From Algimonas porphyrae (lineage in GTDB: Bacteria; Pseudomonadota; Alphaproteobacteria; Caulobacterales; Maricaulaceae), in the NCBI RefSeq assembly GCF_041429795.1, contig NZ_CP163424.1:620001-684000 (forward strand): DNA of 64,000 bases, read 5' to 3'. Positions 18,239 through 28,841 of this stretch are shown piece by piece. The position numbers were made by a program, and so were the translations under genes. Position 1 is the first letter of the stretch, and the number at the start of each line of letters is the position of its first letter. The notes under the pieces are model-generated. The model saw only the letters and a list, made by a program, of their open reading frames with translations, searched no databases and was not told where the DNA came from.

Positions 18239-19432
18239 CTACGTCGCGGCCCGTTCTGCCTTCCGCTTATCGCTTGCCCGTTGCTTCTCGCTTTCACTCT
18301 TCAACTGCCCACACGCGGCCATGATGTCTTCGCCGCGGGTTTTGCGGATCGGGGCGGCGAGGCCGGCCTTTTTCAGACGGCGGGCGAAGTCCTCGATGAC
18401 ATCCATGTCGGAACATTCATAGGGGCTGCCTGGCCAGGGATTGAACGGGATCAGGTTCACCTTGGCCGGTATGCCCTGTAGCTTGGTAATCAGGTTGCGG
18501 GCGTGCTGAGGGCTGTCATTCACGCCCTTTAGCATCACATATTCAAACGTTATCCGCTTGGCGTTCGACAGCCCCGGATAGTCGCGACAGGCCTGCAGCA
18601 ATTCGTCCAGCGGATATTTCCTGTTGATCGGCATGATCTTCGTGCGCGTCTCATCATCAGCGGCGTGCAGGCTGATCGCCAGCATCGGATTGGCTTCGCC
18701 GACCTTGGCAATGTCCGGCACGACTCCACTGGTCGAAACCGTGATGCGCCGGCGACCGATGGAGAGGCCCTGATCATCGCTGATCAGGTCGATCGAGGCG
18801 ATCACATTGTCGGTATTATAAAGCGGTTCACCCATGCCCATGAAGACGATATTGACCAGTTTCCGGTCCTCGCCATGCGCCCAATCGGTCGCGTCGGTTC
18901 TATTGGCCGTCGGCCATTCCTTCAGGTCGTCGCGACAGACCATGACCTGCAAGACGATTTCGGCAGGCGTGAGATTGCGGACCAGACGCTGGGTTCCGGT
19001 GTGGCAGAAGGTGCAGGTCAAGGTGCAGCCGACCTGGCTCGATACGCAGAGCGCGCCGGATCGCGACACATCCGGGATGAAGACGGTTTCGACTTCGATG
19101 CCCGGCGCCATGCGGATCAGATATTTCCGCGTACCGTCTTCGCTGACCTGACGTTCGATCACGTCTGGCCGCTCCAGCGTGAAATAATCCGCCATCCGGG
19201 CGCGAAAGCCCTTGGCGATATTGGTCATCTGGTCGAATTCGGTCGCGCCCCAGTGATAGACCCAGTTGAAGATCTGGTTGGCGCGCATGCGCACCTTTTT
19301 GGGCTCGATGCCCATCTCGATCAGGTGATCGCCGATTTCGGCGCGGCTCAGCCCGGGCAGGCGGACCCGTCCATCCGCCGTGCGTCCGGCAAGCGGCGTT
19401 TGGGCCATCCTATCAATAAGTGTCGCTGACAT
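18239..19432 (-). CDS. rlmN: 23S rRNA (adenine2503-C2)-methyltransferase / tRNA m2A37 methyltransferase
   Basis: 397 residues from ATG 19432, the usual family length. In-frame codons further upstream encode non-family sequence. The radical SAM motif is [12 protein letters not shown] (Cys136, Cys140, Cys143), with the upstream conserved Cys129 in LCVSSQVGC. The second catalytic cysteine is in MAACGQL near 374. MGMGEPLYN and [11 protein letters not shown] are further signatures. It methylates A2503 of 23S rRNA and A37 of some tRNAs. Its C-terminal tail is basic ([14 protein letters not shown]). Confidence 0.96.
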   Translation of the reverse strand: MSATLIDRMAQTPLAGRTADGRVRLPGLSRAEIGDHLIEMGIEPKKVRMRANQIFNWVYHWGATEFDQMTNIAKGFRARMADYFTLERPDVIERQVSEDGTRKYLIRMAPGIEVETVFIPDVSRSGALCVSSQVGCTLTCTFCHTGTQRLVRNLTPAEIVLQVMVCRDDLKEWPTANRTDATDWAHGEDRKLVNIVFMGMGEPLYNTDNVIASIDLISDDQGLSIGRRRITVSTSGVVPDIAKVGEANPMLAISLHAADDETRTKIMPINRKYPLDELLQACRDYPGLSNAKRITFEYVMLKGVNDSPQHARNLITKLQGIPAKVNLIPFNPWPGSPYECSDMDVIEDFARRLKKAGLAAPIRKTRGEDIMAACGQLKSESEKQRASDKRKAERAAT

Positions 19433-19654
19433 GTTGGTCCGCCTATAGGCCAGGGACTGTTTGATGGCCAGACAGGCCAGCAGGTTGCGGTCTCGGAGTA
19501 ATCGATCACGTCCAGCCGACTCCTGCTTGAGATCCGGACGGTCCAGCGAACAGTCCAAGCCAAGGCTTAATCTATGACAGGCCTCGGAAATTAACTTGCA
19601 GACACTCCCCGTCTGCTGCAACCTGAAGGCGATCAACACCCGACGGAGCCCGCC

Positions 19655-22600
19655 ATGACCAACTCTCTAGCCCGAACCATGGTTATCGGTGCATCGGCCA
19701 TCGCCCTTGTCTGTGCCCTCGAGACAAGCGCCTTTGCCCAGACGGTCGTTGTGTCAGACACTGACGACATCACGATCGACAATGACGATCCGATCACGAT
19801 GCCGGCGGATACCATGCAGTTCGGAACGAGCGGGCCGACCCTGCGAGTGGGTCTGGGCGCCCACACGCGAACAGGCGACATCACGATCGTCAATGACGGC
19901 GTCATCACGCTGGGTGATGCCGATGCAGGTATCTATGCCACGACCAGCAATGGCGGGAATATCACGGTCACGAACAATGCCGATATCACCATGACGGGTG
20001 CAGGGGGCACCGGGATAGGCGTCCGGCACAGCCGGTCCGGCGGCGACGATGAAGGTCTGATCACGATTACCAACACAGCCGATATCGTTGCGAATGGTGG
20101 CGGTGCCAATACATGGGCCATCAACGCTTTTTCCGAAGCCGGAGGCGGTATCAACATCGTCAATAGCGGGGACTTGACCGGGGGCGGCGACGCCAACCTA
20201 TCAGGTGTCATTAATGCTCAGAACGCCATTGGCGGCGGGCCGATCAATATCGACACGACCGGTACGCTGACGATGACCGGCGCAGGCGCCGCCATCCGGG
20301 CGATTGCCGACGGAGGCGACGTGAATGTCACCTTCGATGGGGTCGTGCGCGGCGCGCGCAGCAGCGATTTCGACCGCGCGATCTTCATCAATGCATCCGG
20401 CAATGTGACGCTGAACGCTTCGGGGCGGTTCGACGATGGCTATGGCGCCGCCATTATTTCGCGCGGAGGCACCATCACCGCCAATCTCAATCTTATCGCG
20501 ACAGGTGACCTGTCATTTAATTCTAATTCGGGGGGCGGCACGACCGTCACCGTCGCGCAAGGCTCCGATCTGGGCGCGATGTACTTTTTCGGTAGCACGG
20601 CCTCCGTCACCAATAGCGGTGCGGTCCGGCAGATCAATGTCCCAAGGTTCAGGAATGGCCCAAACCGGGAACTCGGAAATATCGCTATGTCGATCGTGAA
20701 CCAGGCAAGTGGTGTTCTGGGTAGTACAACTGTGTCAGATCCGGCCCGTCCGGGTGCTGTCAACGTGACGACCAATCGCGGCGACACGACGCTGGATAAT
20801 TACGGTCGCATCGTCGATGACCTCCTCTTCGGGATTGGGAATGACAGGGTTCTGATGCGAAGCGGGTCCGTGATGTCCGGCACGGATCTGGAGGTTCGCC
20901 TCGGCAACGGCAATGACATTTTCATTATCGAAAACGGGGCGCAGATCGATGCGGACGTCTATGGTGGCGACGGCACGGACGGGATCGAACTGCGCGGCGG
21001 TACGGGCACCAATACTGTCGACCTCAGCCGCTTCTTCGAATTTGAAAGCGTTGCTCTTGACGCGAATGTCTGGGCCTTTGATTCCACGTCCAGCCTGCCC
21101 CTCTTCGTGCTGAACGGTTCGACCTTGCGCGGGCAGAGCGGAACCCTCGTAACGGTGGCGGCGCCGACAACCCTGCAGGGTTTTGGGACGATCGACGGTG
21201 CCTTGTCGCTGCTCGGCAATCTGTCGCTGGGCTCGCCCGGCGGCTCGACCTTCGGCCTTCTGCGCGTCAATGAAGATCTGACCATCGGCAGCGGTTCGAC
21301 CCTGATTTTCGACTTTTCAAACACGGAACAGGATCTGATCCAGGTTCTGGGCAATCTGGTGATCCAAAGCGGCGCCGGCCTGGACGTCAATCTGCTCAAC
21401 GGCGCGACCTATTCGGACGGGATGACGCGTGACATCATCCAGATGCTGAGCGGCGGAACCATTACGGGGGCCTCCAATTTTATCGTCACACTGAATGGCG
21501 GGGCAGGATTTACCGGTACGACCTCGGTGTTCGGTAATGGCGCACTCGGCCTGACGGTCAGGAGCGACATGCCGCCACCCCCGCCGCCAACGACCTCCGA
21601 CAAGGTGAAGGTCACGACGAGCGACGATATCTCAATCACCAATTCCGACGCCGTAAACACGCTCGAAACCGTCATGTCGCCGAACACGAATCTGTCGATC
21701 AGTACGGTCGTGGGCGGACTCAGCCAGTCGGGCGATGTCGCGATCACCAATCGCGGAGCGGTCACGGCCAATTCGAGTTCCGCGTTCCTGGTCCACGGAA
21801 TCTACGCTGAAACCGCCGGGGACAGCACCCTATCGATCACGAATGAGGCCGATATCAGCGCGAACAGCCAGGCGGGCGCATTCGGTGGCACGGGCATCGG
21901 GATCCGGGCGAGGGCCGAAGACGGGAACATCTTCATTTCCACGTCGGGTACCATCAACGCCAGTGGTCGGACCACGCAGGCGATCCAGGCCTCGACGACC
22001 GGCAGCGGCGACATTTCCATCATCAACCGGGGCGCTCTGAATTCCAATTCGAATGAAGTTTTCCAGATCAATGATGTCATTCAGGCGGTGGCATCGGGCA
22101 CGGGAGACATATCCATCGACACGGTCGGCACGCTCAGCCTGAACGGGACGGGCGACGGGATATCCGCGCGGACGGAATCGGGTGACATCGACATCGTGTT
22201 CGACGGTGCAATACAATCCAGATTGTCGGGTGGTATCGAAAGCCAAGGCGTGGACGCCGTCACACAGAGTGGCAACATCACCGCCAATCTGACGGGAATT
22301 TTTAATAGTCACGGCTTCAATCTTTTTTCGGACAGCGGAACTGTCGACGCATCGATCAACCTGACATCTTCTGCGCTTCATGAGGTGGCAGGTCGCACGA
22401 TCAACCTCGATATCGGTAGCGCCAGTGACTTGGGACAGATCAGCCTGCGGCCCAGAGGCGGCGACACGACCGTGTCCAATAGCGGAAATGTCGACACATT
22501 CCTGCTGTTCGGCGATCAGGGGAATTTCGAGATCGTCAATGCCGCAAGCGGGGTTCTGGGTTCGCAGCAAACACCGAACTTTCAACGCACGAATATCGCC

Positions 22601-24487
22601 ATCAATGGCCAGGCCATCACGTCGACGGATACGAGCATTACCGTCAGAAACGCCGGACTGATCCAGAACGAGGTCTTTCTCGGACTGGGTCGTGACGCAT
22701 TTTACGCCATGTCAGGGTCGATCGTGACCGGCTTGGATGGATTCAACAATATCCGTCTGTTGCAGGGCAATGACCTGTTCGTCCACCAATCCGGGGCCAC
22801 GATCAATTCCTTCATCCTGGGCGGTGACGGCACGGACACATACAGGCTCGAGGACGGGAACGGCTTCAGTATTGTCGATCTCGACCGCATCCGGCAGTTC
22901 GAAGTTCTGGAAATCGCGTCGGGTCTCTGGGAAACGGACGGCACGGCCACTTTCGACACGATCAATCTCAACGGCGGCGCTTTCCGGGTGGCGAGCGGCG
23001 ATACGATCGTTACGACGGCAGGCGGACTGTTCACGGTCGGCACGGATGCAATCCTGGAAGGGGCAGGCACGATCAGGTCCGACCTTCTGCTGAACGGTAC
23101 GCTGGCACCCGGCGATGGCGGGTTCGGCGTGATGATCATCGACCGGGACCTGACCATCGGCAGTGGCTCGACCCTGATCTTCGACTATTCCGACAGCGAT
23201 CAGGATTTTGTCCAGGTCGGCGGCAATCTGATCGTCGAAAGCGGCGCCCAGCTCGATGTGAATCTGTTTGATGGTGCCACCTATGCGGATGGGCAGACAC
23301 GCGAAGTCATCCAGATGACGGGCGGCGGTTCGATCACGGGCGCGTCCAATTTCGACGTCACGCTCAACGGCACATCGGACTTTACCGGTGCGACATCCGT
23401 GTTCGATAGCGGTGCGCTCGGCCTGACGGTCTCTTCCAACGCCGCGCCTCCGCCGCCACCGCCACCGCCCGTGGTCACACCGGAGCCGCCGCAAGTCGGA
23501 GGTGGCGATGATGGCGGCGGCGGCGGGGCCGCTGTCATTGCCGGGGTTGCCGCCGGGGCGGCGATCATCTGGGTGCTATCGCAGAACAATGCGCTGGATT
23601 TCATTGACGCGCCGACGGTCAATCTCTGGAATCGGGGCGCGACGACCGATCCACTGGGCGGTACGGCAGGCAGTTCAGTGTCCGCCTTCGCAACCGGCGG
23701 CGAGACAGGGAACCTCACTGCATCCGCAGCAGGGCTGGGGACCAATCCGGCTCTGACCCAGACGGGCCTGACCCGCACTTACAGCTTGGTCGGCGGGGAG
23801 ATTGCCTGGGGCCGCCTCGCCTTCGGTGCCGATTTCGCTCTGGCCGACCAGATCGACCAGTCGGCTGGTGCGGCCCGATCGCAGGCGTCCGCCCTGCAGA
23901 CACGATCGCTCGGCCATGCGCTCTATACGCGTCTGGATCTGGGTTTCGGGCAGAGTGCGGTCGCCGGATTGTCCGCCGCGCGCGACGACGAGACGCTCCG
24001 CAATTTCGCCTTCGGTACGCAAGAGGGGATCAGTCGGCGCGCCTTGTCCGAGGACCGGCGACATTTGTCTCTGTCCGGACGGTATGATCTCGGTCCAGCC
24101 TTGCTGCGCACCCGGTTGGGACTGCGCGAAACGGACCAGGCGCTCGGCGCCTTCGGACGTCAGGGCGCGCGGACGTCTCATTCGCAGGTCTGGAGCGCGG
24201 GCGCGGAACTGTCATCGCGGTTCGAGCTTCCGGTGGGACAGATGCAGGCCGTCATCGGCGCCGGTCTGGATGATATCGACCGGATGAGCGATTACGGGGC
24301 TTTCGGTGTGCGCGATGAAGGCCAGACCCGTCACATCACCGCCGCCGCTCGCTGGGCGGTGGATGGGCGTTCCAGCGCGCAGCTGACCCTGCGCCATCAG
24401 ACCGGTCGGTGGATCGACCCCGTCAACTTCACCTTCGAACCGGCGCCTGCCATCACGGCCAGTCTCAACCTCAAGGCAGACTTCTAG
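19655..24487 (+). CDS. Large autotransporter-like outer-membrane protein with tandemly duplicated passenger
   Basis: 1610 residues with a signal peptide ending near AFAQ (29). The passenger consists of Gly/Asn/Asp/Thr-rich beta-helix-like repeats ([22 protein letters not shown]). It comes in two homologous halves, about 30-640 and 650-1262. Each half starts with a VxxSDxDDIxIxNxD segment and ends with [17 protein letters not shown] and GALGLTV before a poly-proline stretch. A Gly/Asp linker and a hydrophobic helix (about 1292-1310, [17 protein letters not shown]) lead into about 270 residues of alternating beta-strands that end in KADF. A terminal Phe is typical of barrels inserted by BAM. 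It is probably a surface adhesin. It stands alone, facing apaG. Confidence 0.82.
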   Translation: MTNSLARTMVIGASAIALVCALETSAFAQTVVVSDTDDITIDNDDPITMPADTMQFGTSGPTLRVGLGAHTRTGDITIVNDGVITLGDADAGIYATTSNGGNITVTNNADITMTGAGGTGIGVRHSRSGGDDEGLITITNTADIVANGGGANTWAINAFSEAGGGINIVNSGDLTGGGDANLSGVINAQNAIGGGPINIDTTGTLTMTGAGAAIRAIADGGDVNVTFDGVVRGARSSDFDRAIFINASGNVTLNASGRFDDGYGAAIISRGGTITANLNLIATGDLSFNSNSGGGTTVTVAQGSDLGAMYFFGSTASVTNSGAVRQINVPRFRNGPNRELGNIAMSIVNQASGVLGSTTVSDPARPGAVNVTTNRGDTTLDNYGRIVDDLLFGIGNDRVLMRSGSVMSGTDLEVRLGNGNDIFIIENGAQIDADVYGGDGTDGIELRGGTGTNTVDLSRFFEFESVALDANVWAFDSTSSLPLFVLNGSTLRGQSGTLVTVAAPTTLQGFGTIDGALSLLGNLSLGSPGGSTFGLLRVNEDLTIGSGSTLIFDFSNTEQDLIQVLGNLVIQSGAGLDVNLLNGATYSDGMTRDIIQMLSGGTITGASNFIVTLNGGAGFTGTTSVFGNGALGLTVRSDMPPPPPPTTSDKVKVTTSDDISITNSDAVNTLETVMSPNTNLSISTVVGGLSQSGDVAITNRGAVTANSSSAFLVHGIYAETAGDSTLSITNEADISANSQAGAFGGTGIGIRARAEDGNIFISTSGTINASGRTTQAIQASTTGSGDISIINRGALNSNSNEVFQINDVIQAVASGTGDISIDTVGTLSLNGTGDGISARTESGDIDIVFDGAIQSRLSGGIESQGVDAVTQSGNITANLTGIFNSHGFNLFSDSGTVDASINLTSSALHEVAGRTINLDIGSASDLGQISLRPRGGDTTVSNSGNVDTFLLFGDQGNFEIVNAASGVLGSQQTPNFQRTNIAINGQAITSTDTSITVRNAGLIQNEVFLGLGRDAFYAMSGSIVTGLDGFNNIRLLQGNDLFVHQSGATINSFILGGDGTDTYRLEDGNGFSIVDLDRIRQFEVLEIASGLWETDGTATFDTINLNGGAFRVASGDTIVTTAGGLFTVGTDAILEGAGTIRSDLLLNGTLAPGDGGFGVMIIDRDLTIGSGSTLIFDYSDSDQDFVQVGGNLIVESGAQLDVNLFDGATYADGQTREVIQMTGGGSITGASNFDVTLNGTSDFTGATSVFDSGALGLTVSSNAAPPPPPPPPVVTPEPPQVGGGDDGGGGGAAVIAGVAAGAAIIWVLSQNNALDFIDAPTVNLWNRGATTDPLGGTAGSSVSAFATGGETGNLTASAAGLGTNPALTQTGLTRTYSLVGGEIAWGRLAFGADFALADQIDQSAGAARSQASALQTRSLGHALYTRLDLGFGQSAVAGLSAARDDETLRNFAFGTQEGISRRALSEDRRHLSLSGRYDLGPALLRTRLGLRETDQALGAFGRQGARTSHSQVWSAGAELSSRFELPVGQMQAVIGAGLDDIDRMSDYGAFGVRDEGQTRHITAAARWAVDGRSSAQLTLRHQTGRWIDPVNFTFEPAPAITASLNLKADF

Positions 24488-24512
24488 GGGACAGGTATCG
24501 AAAGGGTTTCAA

Positions 24513-24536
24513 GCTCAGGATCGGTTGATCCTGAGC
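24513..24536. terminator. Bidirectional terminator hairpin between the autotransporter gene and apaG
   Basis: A perfect 10-bp stem (GCTCAGGATC / GATCCTGAGC) with a GGTT loop lies between two convergent genes, 26 nt from each stop. There is no T-run, so Rho-independence is not certain. Position and stem quality support a shared terminator. Confidence 0.6.
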
Positions 24537-24561
24537 CATGATAATGACCTAGGGTCAGGAC

Positions 24562-25023
24562 CTAGTTGAAGAGGGTGCCTTCAAAGGGGCTGTCCAGAAG
24601 GAATACGGGGATGTCGATGTCATAGGGTTCGCCGGTTTCAGGCTCGACCCGGTAGGATCCGCTCATCATGCCGGACGGGGCCGACAGGGGCGCGCCGGAT
24701 GTATAACGGAATTGCTCGCCCGCCTTGACGACGGGTGTTTCACCGACGACGCCCTGGCCGCGGACTTCCTGAACCTGGCCCCGGCTATCAGCGATGTGCC
24801 AGTAGCGTCCGGTCACGCGCAGATCATGGGCGGACTGATTGTCGATCTCGACCGTATAGGCCCAGATGAAGCGCCCATCGGTCGGGCTGCTCTGCTCGGC
24901 CAGATATTCGGGCTCGACCCGAACGATCACATCTTTCGTGCGCTGTTCATATTGACCCGGTAAACCGGAAATCGCCATCGTATCGACCGCGTCTGACGCG
25001 CCGTCGCCCAGTGACTTGTCCAT
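24562..25023 (-). CDS. apaG: ApaG domain protein
   Basis: 153 residues from ATG 25023, preceded by GAGGGAGGG; a longer in-frame start at 25104 lacks a good ribosome site. The DUF525 fold is evident: FIWAYTVEIDNQS, LRVTGRYWHIADSRGQVQEVRGQGVVGETP, FRYTSGAPL and GMMSGSYRV. ApaG proteins are small fibronectin-like beta-sandwiches linked to divalent-cation and Ap4A phenotypes in enterobacteria; the biochemical role is unsettled. The N-terminal 20 residues are longer than in classic ApaG. Confidence 0.9.
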   Translation of the reverse strand: MDKSLGDGASDAVDTMAISGLPGQYEQRTKDVIVRVEPEYLAEQSSPTDGRFIWAYTVEIDNQSAHDLRVTGRYWHIADSRGQVQEVRGQGVVGETPVVKAGEQFRYTSGAPLSAPSGMMSGSYRVEPETGEPYDIDIPVFLLDSPFEGTLFN

Positions 25024-25257
25024 TACACCCTCCCTCATCCGGCCCGGCGCATCCCCCCGCACACCACAATCCAGATTGTCGCAGGCTTTCACGATGATGA
25101 ACATCTTGCAACTATTTTACCCTGCTTGGCCCCATCTTTTCGCAGTGCGCGCGTGACAGGCGAAGCGAAAAGTGGCGGTCCATCTTGTCAAATCGGTCCA
25201 CGACTGGCGTGTCTCGACGGCTTGAGCGACCCCGGTCGCCGCCTTAAGGCAGAAGGT

Positions 25258-26316
25258 ATGATCCTGCCCTCTCAGCAGATCGCCGCTCTGATCGAAGGCG
25301 GCCATGTCCGCATGCCGGATGCGCCTGATGGCGGCCCCGTCGGCCTGTCCATGGGGCAAGACGGAACCGGTTTGCCGCCCACGCTGCAACCGGCTTCGCT
25401 CGACCTGACGCTGGGTCGCAGGGCCTACCGCATGCGGGCCTCCTTTCTGCCGGGCGCAGGTGGCCGGGTCGCGGACGGGATCGATGCGTTGTGCCTGCAC
25501 GAAATCGATCTGGACGCCGGGGCCGTGCTGGAAACGGGATGTATCTATCTAATCGAACTGGGCGAGGCGCTGAATCTGCCGGAAACTTTATCCGCAGTCA
25601 CGAATCCCAAAAGCTCGACGGGGCGGCTGGATGTCTTTGCGCGCGCCATCGGCGAGGCATCTGACCGGTTCGATGCGCTCCCGGCGGGCTATGAAGGGCC
25701 GCTCTGGCTCGAGGTCGCGCCGCGGACCTTTCCGATCCTAGCGCGGACAGGGGATCGTCTGTCACAGATCCGGTTCCGCGAAGGCGCAATGAAACCGGTC
25801 GGCCATCAGACCGTCTCCGTCGATCTATCCTCGGATAAGGATATTGTCGGCTACCGCGCGCGGCGACATTCCGGTCTGGTCGATCTGCGCGGTGTCGGCG
25901 CACACGCCGCGCTGGATTATTGGGAACCGGTTCGCCTGACGGAGATGGCTGGTGAGAAAGGCGGTTTGATCCTCGAGCCCGAAGAATTCTACATATTAGC
26001 GAGCCGTGAAGCGGTCGAAATTCCGGTCGATCAGGCCGCCGAAATGGCCCCGATCGATACGGAAATCGGGGAGTTCCGGGCCCATTATGCCGGGTTTTTC
26101 GATCCCGGTTTCGGTGTCGCGGCAGCGGGGGGCTCAGGCAGTCGCGCCGTCCTCGAAGTGCGCGGTCGCGACGTACCGTTCCTACTATCGCACGGGCAGC
26201 CCGTTGCCCATCTTGTGTTCGAACAGCTGTCCGCCACGCCGACATCGCTCTATGGCGCACATGGGAGTTCCTATCAGGCCCAAGGGCTGCGACTCTCCAA
26301 ACATTTTGCCGCATAA
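25258..26316 (+). CDS. dcd: 2'-deoxycytidine 5'-triphosphate deaminase, double-domain form
   Basis: 352 residues from ATG 25258. About twice the size of classic dCTP deaminase (about 190), it reads as two dUTPase-like beta-barrel modules. The first has QPASLDLTLGRRAYRM and TNPKSSTGRLDVFAR. The second has HSGLVDLRGVGAH, FRAHYAGFFDPGFG, VRGRDVPFLLSHGQPVAHLVFEQL and SSYQAQGLRLSKHF. Such double-length proteins are the common annotated form in alphaproteobacteria. The enzyme makes dUTP from dCTP for dTMP synthesis. The ribosome site (AGAAGG) is close to the ATG. Confidence 0.85.
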   Translation: MILPSQQIAALIEGGHVRMPDAPDGGPVGLSMGQDGTGLPPTLQPASLDLTLGRRAYRMRASFLPGAGGRVADGIDALCLHEIDLDAGAVLETGCIYLIELGEALNLPETLSAVTNPKSSTGRLDVFARAIGEASDRFDALPAGYEGPLWLEVAPRTFPILARTGDRLSQIRFREGAMKPVGHQTVSVDLSSDKDIVGYRARRHSGLVDLRGVGAHAALDYWEPVRLTEMAGEKGGLILEPEEFYILASREAVEIPVDQAAEMAPIDTEIGEFRAHYAGFFDPGFGVAAAGGSGSRAVLEVRGRDVPFLLSHGQPVAHLVFEQLSATPTSLYGAHGSSYQAQGLRLSKHFAA

Positions 26317-26403
26317 AACATAGCAAAAGTTATCCAGACTGGGTTCAGGACTTGCAACCGCAGGTTATCGTTGCCACAATTGTGGTTGAACGAGGGGATA
26401 ATC

Positions 26404-28419
26404 ATGCGATTTTTTTCATCCGTCCTGATCGGCTTCGTCAGTCTCGCGGCGGCTTGGTTGTTGCTGGCTGTGCCCGCCCATGCTGCGCCGGATACGGATC
26501 TGTTCGGACAATTGCCGGCAGCTCATGACGCTGCATTATCGCCAGACGGATCACGGGTCGCCGTCATCCGGGCTGTCGACGGGAATTATATCGTCCAGGT
26601 CGTCAGTCTGGACGGAAAGCAATCATCGCGCGCGGATGCGCTGCAACTCGGCCCTGGCGCGAAACCGGAATGGGTTCGCTGGGCGAATAATAAGCGGGTT
26701 CTGGTTTCCTTCTGGGGCTCGACGGAGCTCAAGCCGCGATCCACCACGGGAAGCCGTATTAAGACGGCATCTTTTCACAGCAACAATCAGACAGAGGTGA
26801 CCGTGACGGTCGCATCGATCTTTACCATCGATGCCGATACGCTCGAGGGTCAGATCCTGGTCATGCCGAGGGGCCTTCAGCAATATAACAACAATGTCCT
26901 GAACTGGTTGCATGACGATGAGGATCATATCCTTATGCAGTATGCAAGCGACGGCGAGAGCCAGATCTTCCCGGATGTCCGGCGTGTTCATGTTGCGACA
27001 GGCCGCGACAAGGTCGTCCATGCCGACCGGGATGATATAACCGACTGGATCACGACAACAGACGGGCAGGTCATTGCCGGTGTCGGTTTTGCCGATCGTA
27101 GCGGTAATATTCGCAAGGTGATCGTCCGGGACCCGAATAGCGGCAGTTTCAAAAATATGGACGAATATGCCGGCCTCGATACGGGCATGCAGATCGTATC
27201 CGGATTTCCGGACATGACCCGGATCGTGGTACGGGCCTATCGTGACAAGGAAACACAGGGCCTGCATGTCTATAATCTGGCGAAGCAGGCATTTGAGGAC
27301 ACACTCTTCCAAGACGATGTCTATGATGCGGGACAGCCAATTTTTTCCCGTGATGGCAGCAAGATCGTGGGCGCGACCCATATTGCCGACACGCCCGTCC
27401 GTACGCTTTTGCCGGAATATGGAACCGTCCTGAAAGAAGCGGAAAGCCAGCTCGATGGCTATGCGGTTCATTTCATCGATCAATCGGATGATGGGCAAAC
27501 CATTCTGATCCGCGTCAGCAGCCCCTATGATCCCGGCGGGCTTTACGTCTATCGCTCTGGTCAGTCCTTTTCCGTTCTGGCGCAGAATTATCCGGGCATC
27601 GAACCGCAGCTACTGGGTGATGTGGTCTCGGTCCGCTATACGGCCCGGGACGGCGCCAAAATCCCGGCCTATGTCACGCTCCCCGCCGGTGTCCGTGACA
27701 ATTCACAGCTGGATAATCTGCCCTTCATCGTCCTGCCCCATGGCGGGCCCTATGCGCGCGACTACCAGACATTTGACTGGCTGGCCCAGCTCTTTGCATC
27801 GCAAGGTTACGGTGTTCTGCAGATGAATTTTCGCGGCTCGACCGGATATGGCCAGACGTTCGAACAGGCTGGCCGGGATGACTGGACCGTCATTCAGAAC
27901 GATGTCGAAGATGGGGCGCGCTATCTGATCGAGAAAGGCTATGCGGACCCGGATCGGCTCTGCATCGCCGGCTGGTCATTCGGGGGGTATGCGTCCCTGA
28001 TGGGAGTCGCCAATGACCCGGACCTCTACCAGTGTGCCATTGCGGTCGCCGCGCTGACGGATGTCAAAGATTTCTACCAGAACAGCCGTAATTTCGCCTT
28101 TGGGCGTGGTGCAGCAAAGCGTTTCCTCGGCGGACTGCTGGAGGATGATGTCGTGCGGCGGGCCAACAACCCGGTAGACCGTGCAGACGATATCAATGTG
28201 CCTGTCCTGCTCGCGCATGGCACGCTTGATTCCGTCGTCAATCATGATCAGTTCGTTCTGATGCAAAGGGCACTGGGTTCACGCAAAGGTCTGATGGAAC
28301 TGAGCTTCAAGGATGAGGACCACTATTTCAGCGATCAGGATAATCGCCAGAAACTGGCTGACGAAATGATCGACTTTGTCCGTGACTATCTCGGAAAGAG
28401 CAAATTCGCTGCGAAATAG
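26404..28419 (+). CDS. Secreted S9 family peptidase (prolyl oligopeptidase / acylaminoacyl-peptidase type)
   Basis: 671 residues from ATG 26404, preceded by GAGGGGA and starting a signal peptide that ends near AHA (27). Residues 30-400 form the propeller-like N-terminal half (ALSPDGSRVAVIR, PIFSRDGSKIVG). The alpha/beta-hydrolase domain carries the triad: Ser525 in CIAGWSFGGYA, Asp609 in AHGTLDS and His640 in EDHYF. FRGSTGYGQTFE is a further family mark. It should cleave peptides in the periplasm. A truncated second copy of its C-terminal part follows directly. Confidence 0.93.
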   Translation: MRFFSSVLIGFVSLAAAWLLLAVPAHAAPDTDLFGQLPAAHDAALSPDGSRVAVIRAVDGNYIVQVVSLDGKQSSRADALQLGPGAKPEWVRWANNKRVLVSFWGSTELKPRSTTGSRIKTASFHSNNQTEVTVTVASIFTIDADTLEGQILVMPRGLQQYNNNVLNWLHDDEDHILMQYASDGESQIFPDVRRVHVATGRDKVVHADRDDITDWITTTDGQVIAGVGFADRSGNIRKVIVRDPNSGSFKNMDEYAGLDTGMQIVSGFPDMTRIVVRAYRDKETQGLHVYNLAKQAFEDTLFQDDVYDAGQPIFSRDGSKIVGATHIADTPVRTLLPEYGTVLKEAESQLDGYAVHFIDQSDDGQTILIRVSSPYDPGGLYVYRSGQSFSVLAQNYPGIEPQLLGDVVSVRYTARDGAKIPAYVTLPAGVRDNSQLDNLPFIVLPHGGPYARDYQTFDWLAQLFASQGYGVLQMNFRGSTGYGQTFEQAGRDDWTVIQNDVEDGARYLIEKGYADPDRLCIAGWSFGGYASLMGVANDPDLYQCAIAVAALTDVKDFYQNSRNFAFGRGAAKRFLGGLLEDDVVRRANNPVDRADDINVPVLLAHGTLDSVVNHDQFVLMQRALGSRKGLMELSFKDEDHYFSDQDNRQKLADEMIDFVRDYLGKSKFAAK

Positions 28420-28450
28420 CCGATCTGGTCTGCCTCTCTCCACCCACAGA

Positions 28451-28822
28451 GAGTTGACTGATATTCCTGAAGCGATTTCGGATGCTCGACGCTATGTCCG
28501 CGGCACCATCCGTGCTGAACGTACTTTCGGAACCCTGATGCGCGACAAGGCGCTGATGCGTGCCAACAACCCCGTCGACCGTGCCGACGATATTCAGGTG
28601 CCGGTCTTCATGGCGCACGGTACGCTGGATGCCTCAGTGCAGCATGACCAGTTCACCAAAATGCGGTCTCGCCTCGAGACGGCGGGAGTCAGTGGTGTCT
28701 ATTTGAGCTTCGAAAATGAAGACCATTACATGTCCATGCAGGCGAACCGCCAGGCCATGGTCGCGGGCATGGCTGATTTTCTGCTTCGCGTGAACGGACC
28801 CAGCCCATTTGCGCCAGAATAG
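28451..28822 (+). pseudogene. Remnant of a second, tandem S9 peptidase gene (C-terminal part only)
   Basis: The frame matches the end of the S9 peptidase just upstream from ELTDIPEA (against ALTDVKDF) through RANNPVDRADDI, MAHGTLDASV.HDQF and ENEDHY to the end. So it keeps the Asp and His triad members but lacks the propeller and the nucleophilic Ser elbow. Homology begins only 32 nt after the intact gene's stop, in a different frame. The sequence differs throughout, so this is an old paralog that lost its 5' part, probably by deletion between tandem copies. An open frame does extend back to an ATG at 28376, but there is no credible function without Ser. Confidence 0.8.
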
Positions 28823-28841
28823 TCTTGCGCGACCAGAGCCT

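Noticed and set aside
23424-23540. Poly-proline and poly-glycine stretch of the autotransporter as a possible frameshift or repeat artefact
   Set aside because: The frame continues cleanly into the hydrophobic helix and barrel, and the first half has an equivalent Pro run.
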